From: Pelagibius sp.
GTDB lineage: Bacteria > Pseudomonadota > Alphaproteobacteria > Kiloniellales > Kiloniellaceae
Direction: 5' to 3'
DNA: 64,000 bases
Assembly (NCBI GenBank): GCA_028280305.1
Contig: JANQMC010000005.1
Location: 1-64,000, forward strand
This document shows, piece after piece, positions 19,419 to 28,010 of the stretch. Under the pieces are notes generated by a model that ran no database searches, was not told the origin of the DNA, and saw only the letters and a list, made by a program, of their open reading frames with translations. The translations under genes and the position numbers were made by a program. Positions within the stretch are counted from its first letter, which is position 1. Every line of letters begins with the position of its first letter.

Positions 19419-20339
19419 ATGGAATATGTGCTTACCGTGATCGGGGACCCGCGCTCAAGGCCGTTGAACGCCGCCTTGGTGGAGGCCGCGCGCGGCGCCG
19501 TCGCAGCAAGCCGCAGCACGCCCGGCGAAGCCGACTGGCTGGCGGAGGGCATCGCCTGCGACATTCCCTTCGACGGCAGCGAGCCGACCATCACCCAGGC
19601 CCTGGTGCGCGAAGCCCTGGGGCCGGCACCGCTGGACCTCGTGATCCAGCCGAGCAGCGGACGCCGCAAGCGCCTGCTGATCGCCGACATGGAGTCGACC
19701 ATCATCGCCGAGGAGATGCTGGACGAACTGGCCGGTGTCGCCGGAATCGGGCCGGAGGTGGAGGAGATCACTGCGCTGGCCATGGCGGGGGAGCTGGACT
19801 TCGAGGCCGCCTTGCGCGAGCGCGTCGGCCTGCTGACGGGGATGAAGAGGGAAACCCTGGAATCCGCAGCGGCGGCCATGACCCTGAATCCCGGTGCAAA
19901 GACCCTGGTGGCGACCATGCATGCGGCCGGCGCCTACTGTGCCCTCGTCTCCGGCGGTTTCACCTTCTTCACGGAAAAGGTCCGCGCGGCCTGCGGCTTC
20001 AGCGAGGACCGCGCCAACCGGCTGGAGATCGAAAACGGACATCTCACCGGGCGGGTGCTGGATCCCATCCTCGGCCGCGCCGCAAAGCTGGTGGCGCTTG
20101 AAGAACTGACCAAAAGCCTGGGGCTGACCCTGCAGGACAGCTGCGCGGTCGGCGACGGGGCCAACGATCTGGCGATGATCGGCGCCGCCGGCCTTGGGGT
20201 CGCCTATCACGGCAAGCCCAAAGTGCGGGCCGCCGCGCAGTTCCGCATCGATCACGGCGACCTCACCGCTCTGCTCTACATGCAGGGTTTCCGGCGCAGC
20301 GAGTTCCGCGAGGACGACGCTGCCGCCGAAGCCAGCTAG
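19419..20339 (+). CDS. serB: Phosphoserine phosphatase
   Basis: Last step of serine synthesis; a HAD-superfamily phosphatase. The ATG at 19419 gives 306 residues; the frame is open a further 22 codons, but MEYVLTVIGDP is the usual alphaproteobacterial start. The N-terminal ACT-like region (to about 80) precedes the catalytic motif LIADMESTII (nucleophile Asp90). Here the second acidic residue is Glu92 instead of the common Asp (D-x-D-S-T). Motif II VSGGFTFFTEKV and motif III/IV AVGDGANDLAMIGAAGLGVAYHGKP are intact. A hairpin terminator follows. Confidence 0.95.
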   Translation: MEYVLTVIGDPRSRPLNAALVEAARGAVAASRSTPGEADWLAEGIACDIPFDGSEPTITQALVREALGPAPLDLVIQPSSGRRKRLLIADMESTIIAEEMLDELAGVAGIGPEVEEITALAMAGELDFEAALRERVGLLTGMKRETLESAAAAMTLNPGAKTLVATMHAAGAYCALVSGGFTFFTEKVRAACGFSEDRANRLEIENGHLTGRVLDPILGRAAKLVALEELTKSLGLTLQDSCAVGDGANDLAMIGAAGLGVAYHGKPKVRAAAQFRIDHGDLTALLYMQGFRRSEFREDDAAAEAS

Positions 20340-20350
20340 CGGAAATGAAA

Positions 20351-20378
20351 GCGGCGGCGCACCGAAGCACGCCGCCGC
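20351..20378 (+). terminator. hairpin terminator between serB and the HtrA protease gene
   Basis: Perfect stem GCGGCGGCG (20351-20359) and CGCCGCCGC (20370-20378) followed by ATTCTT. It lies between two convergent genes and could serve both directions, since TTTCATTT follows on the minus strand. Confidence 0.65.
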
Positions 20379-20398
20379 ATTCTTAGACAGACTCTCTA

Positions 20399-21934
20399 CT
20401 AGCTCTGGTCGATCCGCACCGCGACCCACTGGAAGTCGCCCTGGCGGAAGACCAGAAGGGTCACCACGCGGTAGCCCTCGGACTTCGCTTTCTCCACCTT
20501 CTCTACGACGTCGGAGGGCTGCAGCACCTCCTCCTGATCGACCTCGACGATGACGTCGCCGGGACGCAGTCCCTTTTCGGCGCCGGAGCCGCCTTCTTCG
20601 ACCTCGGTGATGACAACGCCCTTGGTGCCCTCGTCCAGTTCAAAACGGGCCCGCAGTTCCGGCGTGATCTTGCCGAGCGCCAGGCCGAGGGACTCCATCT
20701 CGCTGGGGGAGAGCGCTTCCGGCTTCTGATCGGCTGGCGCGGTGGCCACTTGATCGGCCTCCAACTCGCCGATCGTCACCCGGACCTTCTCCTCCTTCGA
20801 GCGGCGCCAGATCGTCACGTCCACCGTGGAGTTCACCGCGGTTTCGGCAACCATGGCCGGCAGGCGGCGCATCTCCGACACTTCACGGCCATTGAATTCC
20901 AGAATCACGTCGCCCTGCTTGATGCCGGCTTCTTCCGCCGGGCCACCCTCGGTCACCGCCGCCACCAGAGCACCGCGGGGACGCTCGAGCCGCAGGCCCT
21001 CGGCCAGCTCGTCGGTCACGTTCTGGATGCGCACACCCAGCCAGCCGCGCCGCACTTCGCCGGAATCACGCAGCTGGGCGATGATGTTCTTGGCCATCGA
21101 CGAGGGTGTGGCGAAGCCGATGCCCACCGAGCCGCCCGAGGGCGAGAAGATCGCCGTGTTCACGCCGATGACCTGTCCTTCGAGATTGAACATCGGCCCG
21201 CCCGAGTTGCCTTTGTTGATGGCAGCGTCGGTCTGGAGGAAGTTGTCGTAGCGTCCGGCATTGATGTCGCGCTGGCGGGCCGAGACGATTCCGGCCGTCA
21301 CCGTACCGCCGAGGCCGAAGGGATTACCGATAGCGACCACCCAGTCGCCGATGCGGGTTTCGCTGGAGTCGCCCCACTCGGTGGAGGGCAGAGGCGCATC
21401 GGTTTCGACTTTCAGGAGGGCGAGGTCGGTGTCCTTGTCGCTGCCGACGACGGTCGCATCCAGCTTCGTGCCGTCGGATAGCACAACCTCCACTTCATCG
21501 GCATCGGCGATGACGTGATGGTTGGTGACGATAAAGCCGCTGGGGTCGATAACGAAGCCGGAGCCGAGGGAAGAGCCGCGACGCTGCTGCTGCGGCGGCG
21601 GTTCGCCGCCCTCGCCGCGGCGCTCGAAGAACTCCTTGAAGAACTCCTCGAACTGTTCGGCCTGACCGCCTTCGATGGTCTGCCGGGTCTGGATGTTGAC
21701 CACCGCCGGCAGCAGCCGTTCGACCATGTCAGCGAAGGAGTCCGGCGCCGAGCGCGCCTGCACGGCAGACGACCAGGCCAGCATAATGAAGGCGCAGAGC
21801 AGGAGCGCAGCACCCACGAGCCAGCGCCGCGTCCCGGCCGACTGTTCTGCCGCAAGAGCAATCGCCTTGCGCCGTCGCGTAGTGGAAATTCGCGTCACTT
21901 TAGATTTTCTCCCTCGCTTGGAGCGCTGCTCCAT
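20399..21934 (-). CDS. HtrA/Deg-family periplasmic serine protease (Do-like)
   Basis: ATP-independent protease/chaperone for misfolded envelope proteins. The 511-residue product has a basic N-terminus and one hydrophobic segment (about 37-58) that is a signal peptide or anchor. The trypsin-like domain has the full triad: His140 in IVTNHHVIADADEVEV, Asp170 in DKDTDLALLKV, and Ser244 in NKGNSGGPMFN. Two PDZ domains follow (about 295-385 and 400-505, the first with GWLGVRIQNVTDELAEGL). A Gln/Glu-rich loop (about 90-118) matches the LA-loop position. It lies downstream of hflK-hflC-DUF2065, a common order, which suggests joint envelope quality control. Confidence 0.94.
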   Translation of the reverse strand: MEQRSKRGRKSKVTRISTTRRRKAIALAAEQSAGTRRWLVGAALLLCAFIMLAWSSAVQARSAPDSFADMVERLLPAVVNIQTRQTIEGGQAEQFEEFFKEFFERRGEGGEPPPQQQRRGSSLGSGFVIDPSGFIVTNHHVIADADEVEVVLSDGTKLDATVVGSDKDTDLALLKVETDAPLPSTEWGDSSETRIGDWVVAIGNPFGLGGTVTAGIVSARQRDINAGRYDNFLQTDAAINKGNSGGPMFNLEGQVIGVNTAIFSPSGGSVGIGFATPSSMAKNIIAQLRDSGEVRRGWLGVRIQNVTDELAEGLRLERPRGALVAAVTEGGPAEEAGIKQGDVILEFNGREVSEMRRLPAMVAETAVNSTVDVTIWRRSKEEKVRVTIGELEADQVATAPADQKPEALSPSEMESLGLALGKITPELRARFELDEGTKGVVITEVEEGGSGAEKGLRPGDVIVEVDQEEVLQPSDVVEKVEKAKSEGYRVVTLLVFRQGDFQWVAVRIDQS

Positions 21935-22191
21935 AAATGGCCGGCCCCTCTTTCAAGCAAAAGCAGGCGCCGGCAAGGGTTCCCTGGCTGAAGCCACCGC
22001 TGGGCAGACACCGCTCTTCGGCGCCTCCGACCGCCCCTTCTGGCTTCGCTTGTTCCCTCTAGAATGCCAACTTGGACCTTTTCGCAGCCGGTTTGTAGGT
22101 CCTCTCAAAAAAAAGTGTAGCATCTGAAGCCTGGGATACGAAGTGGGCGAATTTATGACGCCCTCACTCAAACCCAGAGGCTTGTTGGGTT

Positions 22192-22377
22192 TCAGCCGCG
22201 CAGCAACCATACCCCGAAGACCCCGAGGGCGGCGGCGCAGAGGCCGCCGAAGCGAAGGCGCTCCGGCGTCATTTCTTCCAGCATCTGCAGTATCTGGCGC
22301 AATCGATGCGGAAAAACCGCCAGAAACAGCCCTTCGATTACAAGAACAAGCGCCAGAGCGGTCAGGAAATCGGTCAT
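22192..22377 (-). CDS. DUF2065 family small membrane protein
   Basis: A 61-residue protein with two hydrophobic helices (about 4-24 and 43-60) joined by FPHRLRQILQMLEEMTPERLRFGG. Size, topology and the P-H-R...L...P-E-xx-R pattern match the DUF2065 family, whose genes commonly lie next to hflC. Function is unknown. A short inverted repeat AAACCCA/TGGGTTT (22170-22176 with 22186-22192) overlaps the stop and may be a weak terminator. Confidence 0.85.
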   Translation of the reverse strand: MTDFLTALALVLVIEGLFLAVFPHRLRQILQMLEEMTPERLRFGGLCAAALGVFGVWLLRG

Positions 22378-22455
22378 ATCCTACCCGGATTCAAGACGAG
22401 ACATCCGCCCAAGACCAAGACCCCCAGGGCCTTCGAAAGAGGCGCCGACAAGGAA

Positions 22456-22480
22456 GGGGCCGACCCGAAGGGCCGGCCCC
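22456..22480 (-). terminator. hairpin after hflC
   Basis: GGGGCCG (22456-22462) pairs with CGGCCCC (22474-22480) in the gap between hflC and the DUF2065 gene. On the minus strand it is followed by a pyrimidine-rich TTCCTTG rather than a pure T-run, so it is at best a partial terminator. Confidence 0.45.
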
Positions 22481-22532
22481 GTCACCAGTTTACAGTTCTT
22501 TTCACGGCGCCGAAGGCACCGGGCCGGCGCGG

Positions 22533-23414
22533 TCATTGCTGACCGGCAGCCCGCTCGGTCTGGTCGAAGAAGCTGAAGAATTCGCTGTCCGGCGACAGCA
22601 CCATGAAGGTGCTCTGGCTGTCCAGCGCTTCGCTGTAGGCCTGCATGGAGCGGTAGAAATTGAAGAACTCCGGGTCCTGGCCGTAGGCATTGTTCAGGAT
22701 TTCGGTCCGCAGGCCCTCACCCTGACCGCGCAGGATTTCCGATTCCCGCTTGGCCTCGGCGGCGATGACCGTGGCCTCACGATCCGCCGCCGACTTGATG
22801 CGCTCGGACTGCTCGAAGCCCTGGGCACGGAACTCGGCCGCTTCGCGTTCGCGCTCAGAGCGCATGCGGTCGTAGACCGACTCACGAGTCTCGTCCGGCA
22901 GATCGGCCCGGCGGATACGCACGTCCACCAGCGCGATACCGAAACGCCGCGTCTCCCGGTCCACATTCTCACGAATGCTGGCCAGGATGCGAACACGCTC
23001 GTCGGAGAGAACCGCCGTCAGGGTCTCGTTACCCAGGACTTGGCGCAGGCGGCCATTGATGATGCCGCCAAGACGTTGACGGGCCACACTCTCAGTCCGC
23101 ACGGTCTGAAAGAACAGCAGCGGATCGTCGATCTTATAGCGCGCGAAGACATCCACGATCAGGCGCTTCTGATCCGACAGCAGGATGTTTTCTTCCGGCG
23201 GATCGAGATTCAGAACCCGCTTCTCATAATACTGTACGTTCTGAAGCAGAGGCACTTTCCACGAAAGACCCGGTTCGGAAATCACCCGCTTGGGCTCACC
23301 GAACTGCATGACGATCGCCTGCTGGCGTTCGTCGACGGTGAACAAAGAGCCATAGGCGACAAGGCCGAGCACAAAGATGGCGACGATAATGGCCGGTTTC
23401 ACGAAATTTCCCAT
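22533..23414 (-). CDS. hflC: HflC, modulator of FtsH protease
   Basis: SPFH/band-7 membrane protein that assembles with HflK into a cage around the FtsH protease. The 293-residue product has one N-terminal membrane anchor (about 6-24), then FTVDERQQAIVMQFGEPKRV, the standard band-7 entry. The SPFH domain continues with DPPEENILLSDQKRLIVDVFARYKI, and a long helix (about 175-235) is rich in Arg, Glu and Ala (RMRSEREREAAEFRAQGFEQ). It ends TFMVLSPDSEFFSFFDQ, typical for HflC. It starts 11 bases after the hflK stop. Confidence 0.97.
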   Translation of the reverse strand: MGNFVKPAIIVAIFVLGLVAYGSLFTVDERQQAIVMQFGEPKRVISEPGLSWKVPLLQNVQYYEKRVLNLDPPEENILLSDQKRLIVDVFARYKIDDPLLFFQTVRTESVARQRLGGIINGRLRQVLGNETLTAVLSDERVRILASIRENVDRETRRFGIALVDVRIRRADLPDETRESVYDRMRSEREREAAEFRAQGFEQSERIKSAADREATVIAAEAKRESEILRGQGEGLRTEILNNAYGQDPEFFNFYRSMQAYSEALDSQSTFMVLSPDSEFFSFFDQTERAAGQQ

Positions 23415-23425
23415 GATCGCTCTCC

Positions 23426-24571
23426 TCAGCTGCCGCTGCCGGTCACACCGACACGGCCACGCAGTTCATTCAGGGGCAGGTAGGGAATGGCGCCGGAGCC
23501 CTGGGACCCGCTGTCCATGATCACCTTGTCGGTGTCGCTCAACACGCCCTGAAGGGTTTCCAGATACATCCGCCGGCGCGTGACGTCCGGGTTCTGCTGA
23601 TAGGCGCGGAAAACCGAGAGGAAGCGCTCGGCCTCACCTTCGGCCTCGTTCTCAAGCCGCTCCTTGTAGGCTTCGGCGCCCTGAACCACGCGCTGCGCGT
23701 CACCGCGGGCACGCGGCAGGATGTCGTTGCGGTATCTGTCGGCCTCGTTGCGCAGACGGTCACGGTCCTGCTGGGCGCGCAACACATCGTTGAAGGCATC
23801 GATGACCGCTTCGGGCGGCTGCACGTCCTGCAGCACCAGTTCGGTGATCTCGATCCCGGCCTCGTACTCGTTGAGGGTGGCCTGCAGAAGGCTGCGGGCC
23901 TCCGCCTCGACGGTGCCGCGCGCTTCGGTCAGCGCCGGCTGAATGTCGGTACGGCCGATGATCTCGCGCATCGCCGACTCGGCGGCGATCTTCACCGTCG
24001 CCTCGGGCTCGCGGATGTTGAAGAGATACTGGCCGGCATCGGCGATCTTCCACTGTACCGAGAAATCGATGTCGATGATGTTCTGATCGCCGGTCAGCAT
24101 CAGGCTTTCTTTTTCGGTATCACGGCGTGTGGCGGTGCGCGTATTGCCGGCGGCGCTGAAGCCGACGTCGATCTGCTGCACGGAGGTCACGCTGGGCGTT
24201 TCAACCGATTCAATGGGCCAGGGAAGATGCCAGTTCAGGCCCGGCTCGGTGGTCGCGATCCATTGGCCGAAGCGCATCACCACGCCCTGCTCATTGGTCT
24301 GGACACGGTAAATGCCGGTCAGGCCCCAAATGACGATCAGCAGAAGGCCGATCATCAGATAGGCGGACAGTCCAAGACCGCCGCCGCCGGGGATGAGGTT
24401 GCGAACCCGGTCCTGGCCCTTTTTGATGATGTCCTCGATATCGGGCGGGCGCTGTCCGCCGCCGGAGCCACCGCCGCGGCCCCAGGGACCGCCGCCACCG
24501 GATCCGCCGGATCCACCACCGCCGCCGCTGCCCCAAGGGCCGCCGCCGCCACCTTTATTTTCCCAAGGCAT
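23426..24571 (-). CDS. hflK: HflK, modulator of FtsH protease
   Basis: Partner of HflC in the SPFH cage regulating FtsH. The 381-residue product starts with an unusually Gly-rich cytoplasmic segment (about 5-40, runs of GGGG with PWG), then PPDIEDIIKKGQDRVRNLIPGG, the HflK signature before the membrane anchor (about 67-86). The SPFH domain begins YRVQTNEQGVVMRFGQW and includes MLTGDQNIIDIDFSVQWKI. A long helix with DRLRNEADRYRNDILPRARG and AEAYKERLENEAEGEAERFL follows. It is the promoter-proximal gene, divergent from mrp across 195 bases. Confidence 0.97.
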   Translation of the reverse strand: MPWENKGGGGGPWGSGGGGGSGGSGGGGPWGRGGGSGGGQRPPDIEDIIKKGQDRVRNLIPGGGGLGLSAYLMIGLLLIVIWGLTGIYRVQTNEQGVVMRFGQWIATTEPGLNWHLPWPIESVETPSVTSVQQIDVGFSAAGNTRTATRRDTEKESLMLTGDQNIIDIDFSVQWKIADAGQYLFNIREPEATVKIAAESAMREIIGRTDIQPALTEARGTVEAEARSLLQATLNEYEAGIEITELVLQDVQPPEAVIDAFNDVLRAQQDRDRLRNEADRYRNDILPRARGDAQRVVQGAEAYKERLENEAEGEAERFLSVFRAYQQNPDVTRRRMYLETLQGVLSDTDKVIMDSGSQGSGAIPYLPLNELRGRVGVTGSGS

Positions 24572-24766
24572 AACACATCATCCCGTTACCTGAATTCATT
24601 GCCCGAATTGGCTATCCCGCCGAAACGACTAAACTGACCCGAAACATACGGATTCGAGGCTGCAATCGCCGCGCGCCGGACTTATATCACGCTTGGGCCA
24701 TTGTACTAGACGAGTCTGGCAGGAACCGCCTGCCTGAATATCGGCCGGATTGGGGAGTTTTCAAGG

Positions 24767-25939
24767 ATGAGTGGAGTTACCGAGGCAAGCATTTTCGCGG
24801 CCTTGAAGGGAATTGTGGAGCCGAAAAGCCAACAGGACGTCGTAACCCTAGGCATGATTTCCGGTTTGATCGTCAAAGACGGCAATGTCGGATTTGCCAT
24901 CGAGGTCGATCCCAAGGAGGGCGCGGCGATGGAACCGCTGCGCAAAGCCGCGGAACAGGCGGTTCACGCGCTTGACGGGGTGATCTCGGTCACCGCGGTC
25001 CTGACGGCCGAACGGGCCGGCCAGAACGCCGGACAGGGCGGCGGCGGGGCGGCCCCGGCCCCTAATCAGGCGCAGGGCAGTCAGGCGCAAGGTAGTCAGG
25101 CGCAGGGACAGGCCGGCGGCCAGCGGGCCATGGTGCCCGGTGTACGGGCCATCGTCGCGGTGGCCAGCGGCAAGGGCGGCGTCGGCAAATCGACCACCAC
25201 TACCAACCTGGCTCTGGGCCTGGCCCAGCTCGGCCTCAAGGTCGGGGTGCTGGACGCCGACATCTACGGCCCCTCCCAGCCGCGCATGCTGGGCATCAGC
25301 GGGCGGCCGACCTCGCCCGACGGCAAAATCCTCAACCCGATGGAAAACTACGGCATCAAATGCATGTCCATGGGTTTCCTGGTCGCCGAAGACACCCCGA
25401 TGATCTGGCGCGGCCCCATGGTTCAGAGCGCCCTGCAGCAGATGCTGCGCGACGTCGAATGGGGCGAACTGGATATCCTGGTGGTCGACATGCCGCCGGG
25501 CACCGGCGATGCCCAGTTGACCATGGCCCAACAGGTGCCTTTGACCGGCGCGGTGATCGTCTCGACACCGCAGGACATTGCCCTGCTGGATGCCCGCAAG
25601 GGGCTCAACATGTTCCGCAAGGTGGATGTGCCGGTGCTGGGCATCGTCGAGAACATGAGCATGTTCGTCTGCCCCAACTGCGGCCACGAATCCCATATCT
25701 TCAGTCATGGCGGCGCCAAGCGGGAGGCGGATAAGCTGGGCATGGAGTTCCTCGGGGAAGTGCCGCTCGACATCGAGATCCGCGAAACCTCCGACGAGGG
25801 CCGGCCGATCGTCGTGTCCAATCCCGATGCGCCCCACGCCAAGGCCTACAGCGCGATTGCCCAGAGGGTCTGGGACAAGGTTTCGACGCAGATCGATGCC
25901 GGGGGCGCGCGTCAGGCGCCCAAGATCGTGATGCAGTAG
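24767..25939 (+). CDS. mrp: Iron-sulfur cluster carrier protein Mrp/ApbC
   Basis: P-loop ATPase that carries and delivers Fe-S clusters. The 390-residue product has an N-terminal DUF59/MIP18-like domain (about 5-85), a low-complexity Gln/Gly/Ala/Ser linker (about 88-122) and the ParA/Mrp ATPase domain. The last has VASGKGGVGKSTTTTNLALGL (deviant Walker A), VLDADIYGPSQPRMLGI and DMPPGTGDAQLT. The two cluster-ligand cysteines are in FVCPNCGHESHIF. The linker is encoded by a tandem DNA repeat. It reads alone, divergent from hflK. Confidence 0.96.
   Translation: MSGVTEASIFAALKGIVEPKSQQDVVTLGMISGLIVKDGNVGFAIEVDPKEGAAMEPLRKAAEQAVHALDGVISVTAVLTAERAGQNAGQGGGGAAPAPNQAQGSQAQGSQAQGQAGGQRAMVPGVRAIVAVASGKGGVGKSTTTTNLALGLAQLGLKVGVLDADIYGPSQPRMLGISGRPTSPDGKILNPMENYGIKCMSMGFLVAEDTPMIWRGPMVQSALQQMLRDVEWGELDILVVDMPPGTGDAQLTMAQQVPLTGAVIVSTPQDIALLDARKGLNMFRKVDVPVLGIVENMSMFVCPNCGHESHIFSHGGAKREADKLGMEFLGEVPLDIEIRETSDEGRPIVVSNPDAPHAKAYSAIAQRVWDKVSTQIDAGGARQAPKIVMQ
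25067..25111 (+). repeat. 15-bp tandem repeat in the mrp linker
   Basis: Three consecutive 15-base units: CAGGCGCAGGGCAGT (25067-25081), CAGGCGCAAGGTAGT (25082-25096) and CAGGCGCAGGGACAG (25097-25111). The in-frame unit keeps the reading frame and encodes repeated QAQGS-type residues between the DUF59 and ATPase domains. Confidence 0.85.
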
Positions 25940-26103
25940 ACCGCCGGCCACCGGTCCCGGCCTACGACCTCCCGGAAGACTCGCAGAAAAGTGAGGGGGC
26001 GTTGAATTGTCCGGGCTGAAGGGCGCCACCATTCTCTCAGCCAGACCCGATTTGGGAAGAATGGAACTGCGCCAAGTCTCGGCGCCCTGAGAAGGGAACG
26101 ACC

Positions 26104-26583
26104 ATGATGCAAAAGGCTTTGTCCCGCCGGCAGTTTGCCGGCCTGGTTATGACAGGGGGCCTGACGGCCGCAGCCCTGATTGCCGCTCGCCCGGCATTGG
26201 CTATCGATCCGGTCTTCACCAAGCGCGGCCTGGCGATCCGGGGATACGATCCGGTCGCCTACTTCACCGACGGCAAACCGGTTGAAGGAAAGGCCCAGTT
26301 CACCACCGAATACGAGGGGGCAGTCTGGCGTTTCGCCTCCGCGGCCAATCGTGATGCCTTTGCCGCCGATCCGCTGCGCTATGCGCCGCAATACGGCGGC
26401 TACTGCGCCTGGGCAGTTTCCGAGGGCTATACCGCTTCCATCGATCCGGACGCCTGGAAGATCGTCGACGACAAACTCTACCTGAATTACTCCAAGTCGG
26501 TTCAGCGCCGCTGGGAACGCGACATTCCTGGCCGTATCGCCAAGGCCGACACCAACTGGCCGCAGATCAAAGCCGGCGGGTAA
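26104..26583 (+). CDS. YHS-domain protein with twin-arginine-like leader
   Basis: Exported protein of 159 residues; the role is unknown. The leader MMQKALSRRQFAGLVMTGG contains SRRQF, a plausible Tat motif, then a hydrophobic stretch and cleavage near ARPALA-IDP. The mature part holds a YHS domain (about 40-100): IRGYDPVAYFTDGKPVEGKA, YEGAVWRFASAANRDAFAADP and YAPQYGGYCAWAVSEGY. YHS domains are thought to bind metal or heme-type ligands; this variant has one Cys. AAGGG precedes the start. A second Met at codon 2 makes the exact start uncertain. Confidence 0.88.
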   Translation: MMQKALSRRQFAGLVMTGGLTAAALIAARPALAIDPVFTKRGLAIRGYDPVAYFTDGKPVEGKAQFTTEYEGAVWRFASAANRDAFAADPLRYAPQYGGYCAWAVSEGYTASIDPDAWKIVDDKLYLNYSKSVQRRWERDIPGRIAKADTNWPQIKAGG

Positions 26584-26605
26584 CCGACAGGGCTTCATCG
26601 CAAAT

Positions 26606-26633
26606 CGGGGGGCCGTTGCGAACGGTCCCCCCG
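26606..26633 (+). terminator. hairpin terminator after the YHS gene
   Basis: Near-perfect stem CGGGGGGCCGTT paired with AACGGTCCCCCCG around a GCG loop (one G-T pair), 25 bases after the stop and followed by AATCTCTC. The stem is strong but the T-tract is poor. Confidence 0.5.
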
Positions 26634-26718
26634 AATCTCTCAACCTCTTGCGGTCGGTTCCCCCCGGGGTGACGGCGGCACAGTCCGCGTCGGCCCGGCC
26701 CGGCCCATCCGGCGCGGT

Positions 26719-27138
26719 TCAGCCGCCGAACATGCGTTTTAGATTTTCGAAACCGGCCTCGTAGATCTGGCTGATCTGTTCGATCGCGACATTCTCGGTC
26801 GCGCCCGAGGCGTCGAACTCGCTGGACCAGGCGACAGTGCAGCCGCCGCTGTCTGATTCGCGCACCCGCAGGGTCGCGGTGTAGTTGGCCACCGGCAGCG
26901 GGCTGGAGACGATGGAATAGGTATAGAGCCGCTCTCTCTCGTCGATCTGTTCCAGTTTTTCTTCGATCGTGCCGCCGCCCATCAATGAAAGCGTGCGCAG
27001 GGTGGTGCCGCCGTCCTTCTTGCTTTCGCTTTTCTGCACGGCCGGATGCCAGTCCGGCAGTCCGTTGAAGTTGCCGATCACCGACCAGACCGCCTGGGCC
27101 GGAACCGGAAGTTCCGTGGTAGAGCTCACCTTTGGCAT
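26719..27138 (-). CDS. SRPBCC-family protein (polyketide cyclase/START-like)
   Basis: A 139-residue protein of the SRPBCC ligand-binding superfamily; its ligand is unknown. I chose the ATG at 27138 (MPKVSSTTELPVPAQAVWSV), which has GGGGAGG ten bases upstream; the frame extends ten codons further. Typical features are an N-terminal strand then PAQAVWSVIGNFNGLPDWHPAV, the central LSLMGGGTIEEKLEQIDERERLYTYSIV, and a long C-terminal helix (NVAIEQISQIYEAGFENLKRMF). It converges with the YHS gene and is divergent from the methyltransferase gene. Confidence 0.85.
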   Translation of the reverse strand: MPKVSSTTELPVPAQAVWSVIGNFNGLPDWHPAVQKSESKKDGGTTLRTLSLMGGGTIEEKLEQIDERERLYTYSIVSSPLPVANYTATLRVRESDSGGCTVAWSSEFDASGATENVAIEQISQIYEAGFENLKRMFGG

Positions 27139-27311
27139 GATCGCAGCGCCTCCCCTGTTGGGTTTCATCGATCCGACAGTCTAGAGCATGTTCACGTCAA
27201 ATGAAGTCAATTCCGCAGCCGTTCCGGCCTCAGGACCCGCCTTCACCTTTTGTTAAATCGGCCCTGCCACGCTGCGTTTTTCCCCGTTTCGCGCCGGCCC
27301 GGAAGAAATTC

Positions 27312-27977
27312 ATGCATTATGTGAAGCCGCCGCTCGCCTTGCTGCGCGGCCTGATCGACCGGAACACCCAATCCGCAGACATCGCTCTGGATGTCTACTG
27401 CGCGCCAAACCCGTTTCTGCGCGAGTTCTTCTGGGCAAGGTTGTGGATGCTGACGCTGCTGATGCGCCGCCTCGCGCGCCGGGACGGACGCTGCCTCGAC
27501 TTCGGGGGCGGCAGCGGCATCTTCATGCCGTCGCTGTCCAGCGGCTTCCAGCGTGTCGATCTGATCGACCTGAACACCAGCCAGGCTGAACAGATGCGCG
27601 AACGCTATCAACTCGACAACGTTCAGATCACCAATGCCAACATCAAGGACTTCGACTTCGGTCCGGGCGCCTTCAACGCCATCGTCGCCGCGGATGTCCT
27701 GGAACATTTCGAAGATCTGAGCTTCCCGGTCGAGCGGATCAGGCACTGGCTCGACGCGGAGGGAACGCTGTTCACCTCGCTACCGTCGGAAAATCTCGCC
27801 TACCGTCTGCTGCGCGTGGTGTTCGGCAAGAAGAAGCCGCACGACCATTATCACGCCGCCTGGCAGGTCGAGAAATTCCTCGGCGAACATGGCTTCCGCA
27901 AGGTCTTCGGGCTTTATCACCCGCTGTTCCTGCCACTCTTTCCGCTGTTCCGGATTTCCGCCTGGCGCAAGGCCTGA
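27312..27977 (+). CDS. Class I SAM-dependent methyltransferase
   Basis: Probable small-molecule methyltransferase, 221 residues from the ATG at 27312, which follows GGAAG at good spacing; the frame stays open to 27201. Motif I is CLDFGGGSGIFMPSLS, followed by RVDLIDLNTSQAEQMRERY (acidic ribose-binding residue), INA-type strand ITNANIKDFDF, and AIVAADVLEHFEDL (motif post-I/II). The C-terminal part holds GTLFTSLPSENLAYRLLRVV and an aromatic tail. The substrate is unknown. Confidence 0.85.
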   Translation: MHYVKPPLALLRGLIDRNTQSADIALDVYCAPNPFLREFFWARLWMLTLLMRRLARRDGRCLDFGGGSGIFMPSLSSGFQRVDLIDLNTSQAEQMRERYQLDNVQITNANIKDFDFGPGAFNAIVAADVLEHFEDLSFPVERIRHWLDAEGTLFTSLPSENLAYRLLRVVFGKKKPHDHYHAAWQVEKFLGEHGFRKVFGLYHPLFLPLFPLFRISAWRKA

Positions 27978-28010
27978 GCGGCCGGTCGCCCGGTCTTTCG
28001 CCAGCCTGCG

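Noticed and set aside
27183-27215. A degenerate relative of the 'AGAGCGTTTTC' repeat before the methyltransferase gene
   Set aside because: Similarity is limited to a few short words and could be chance.
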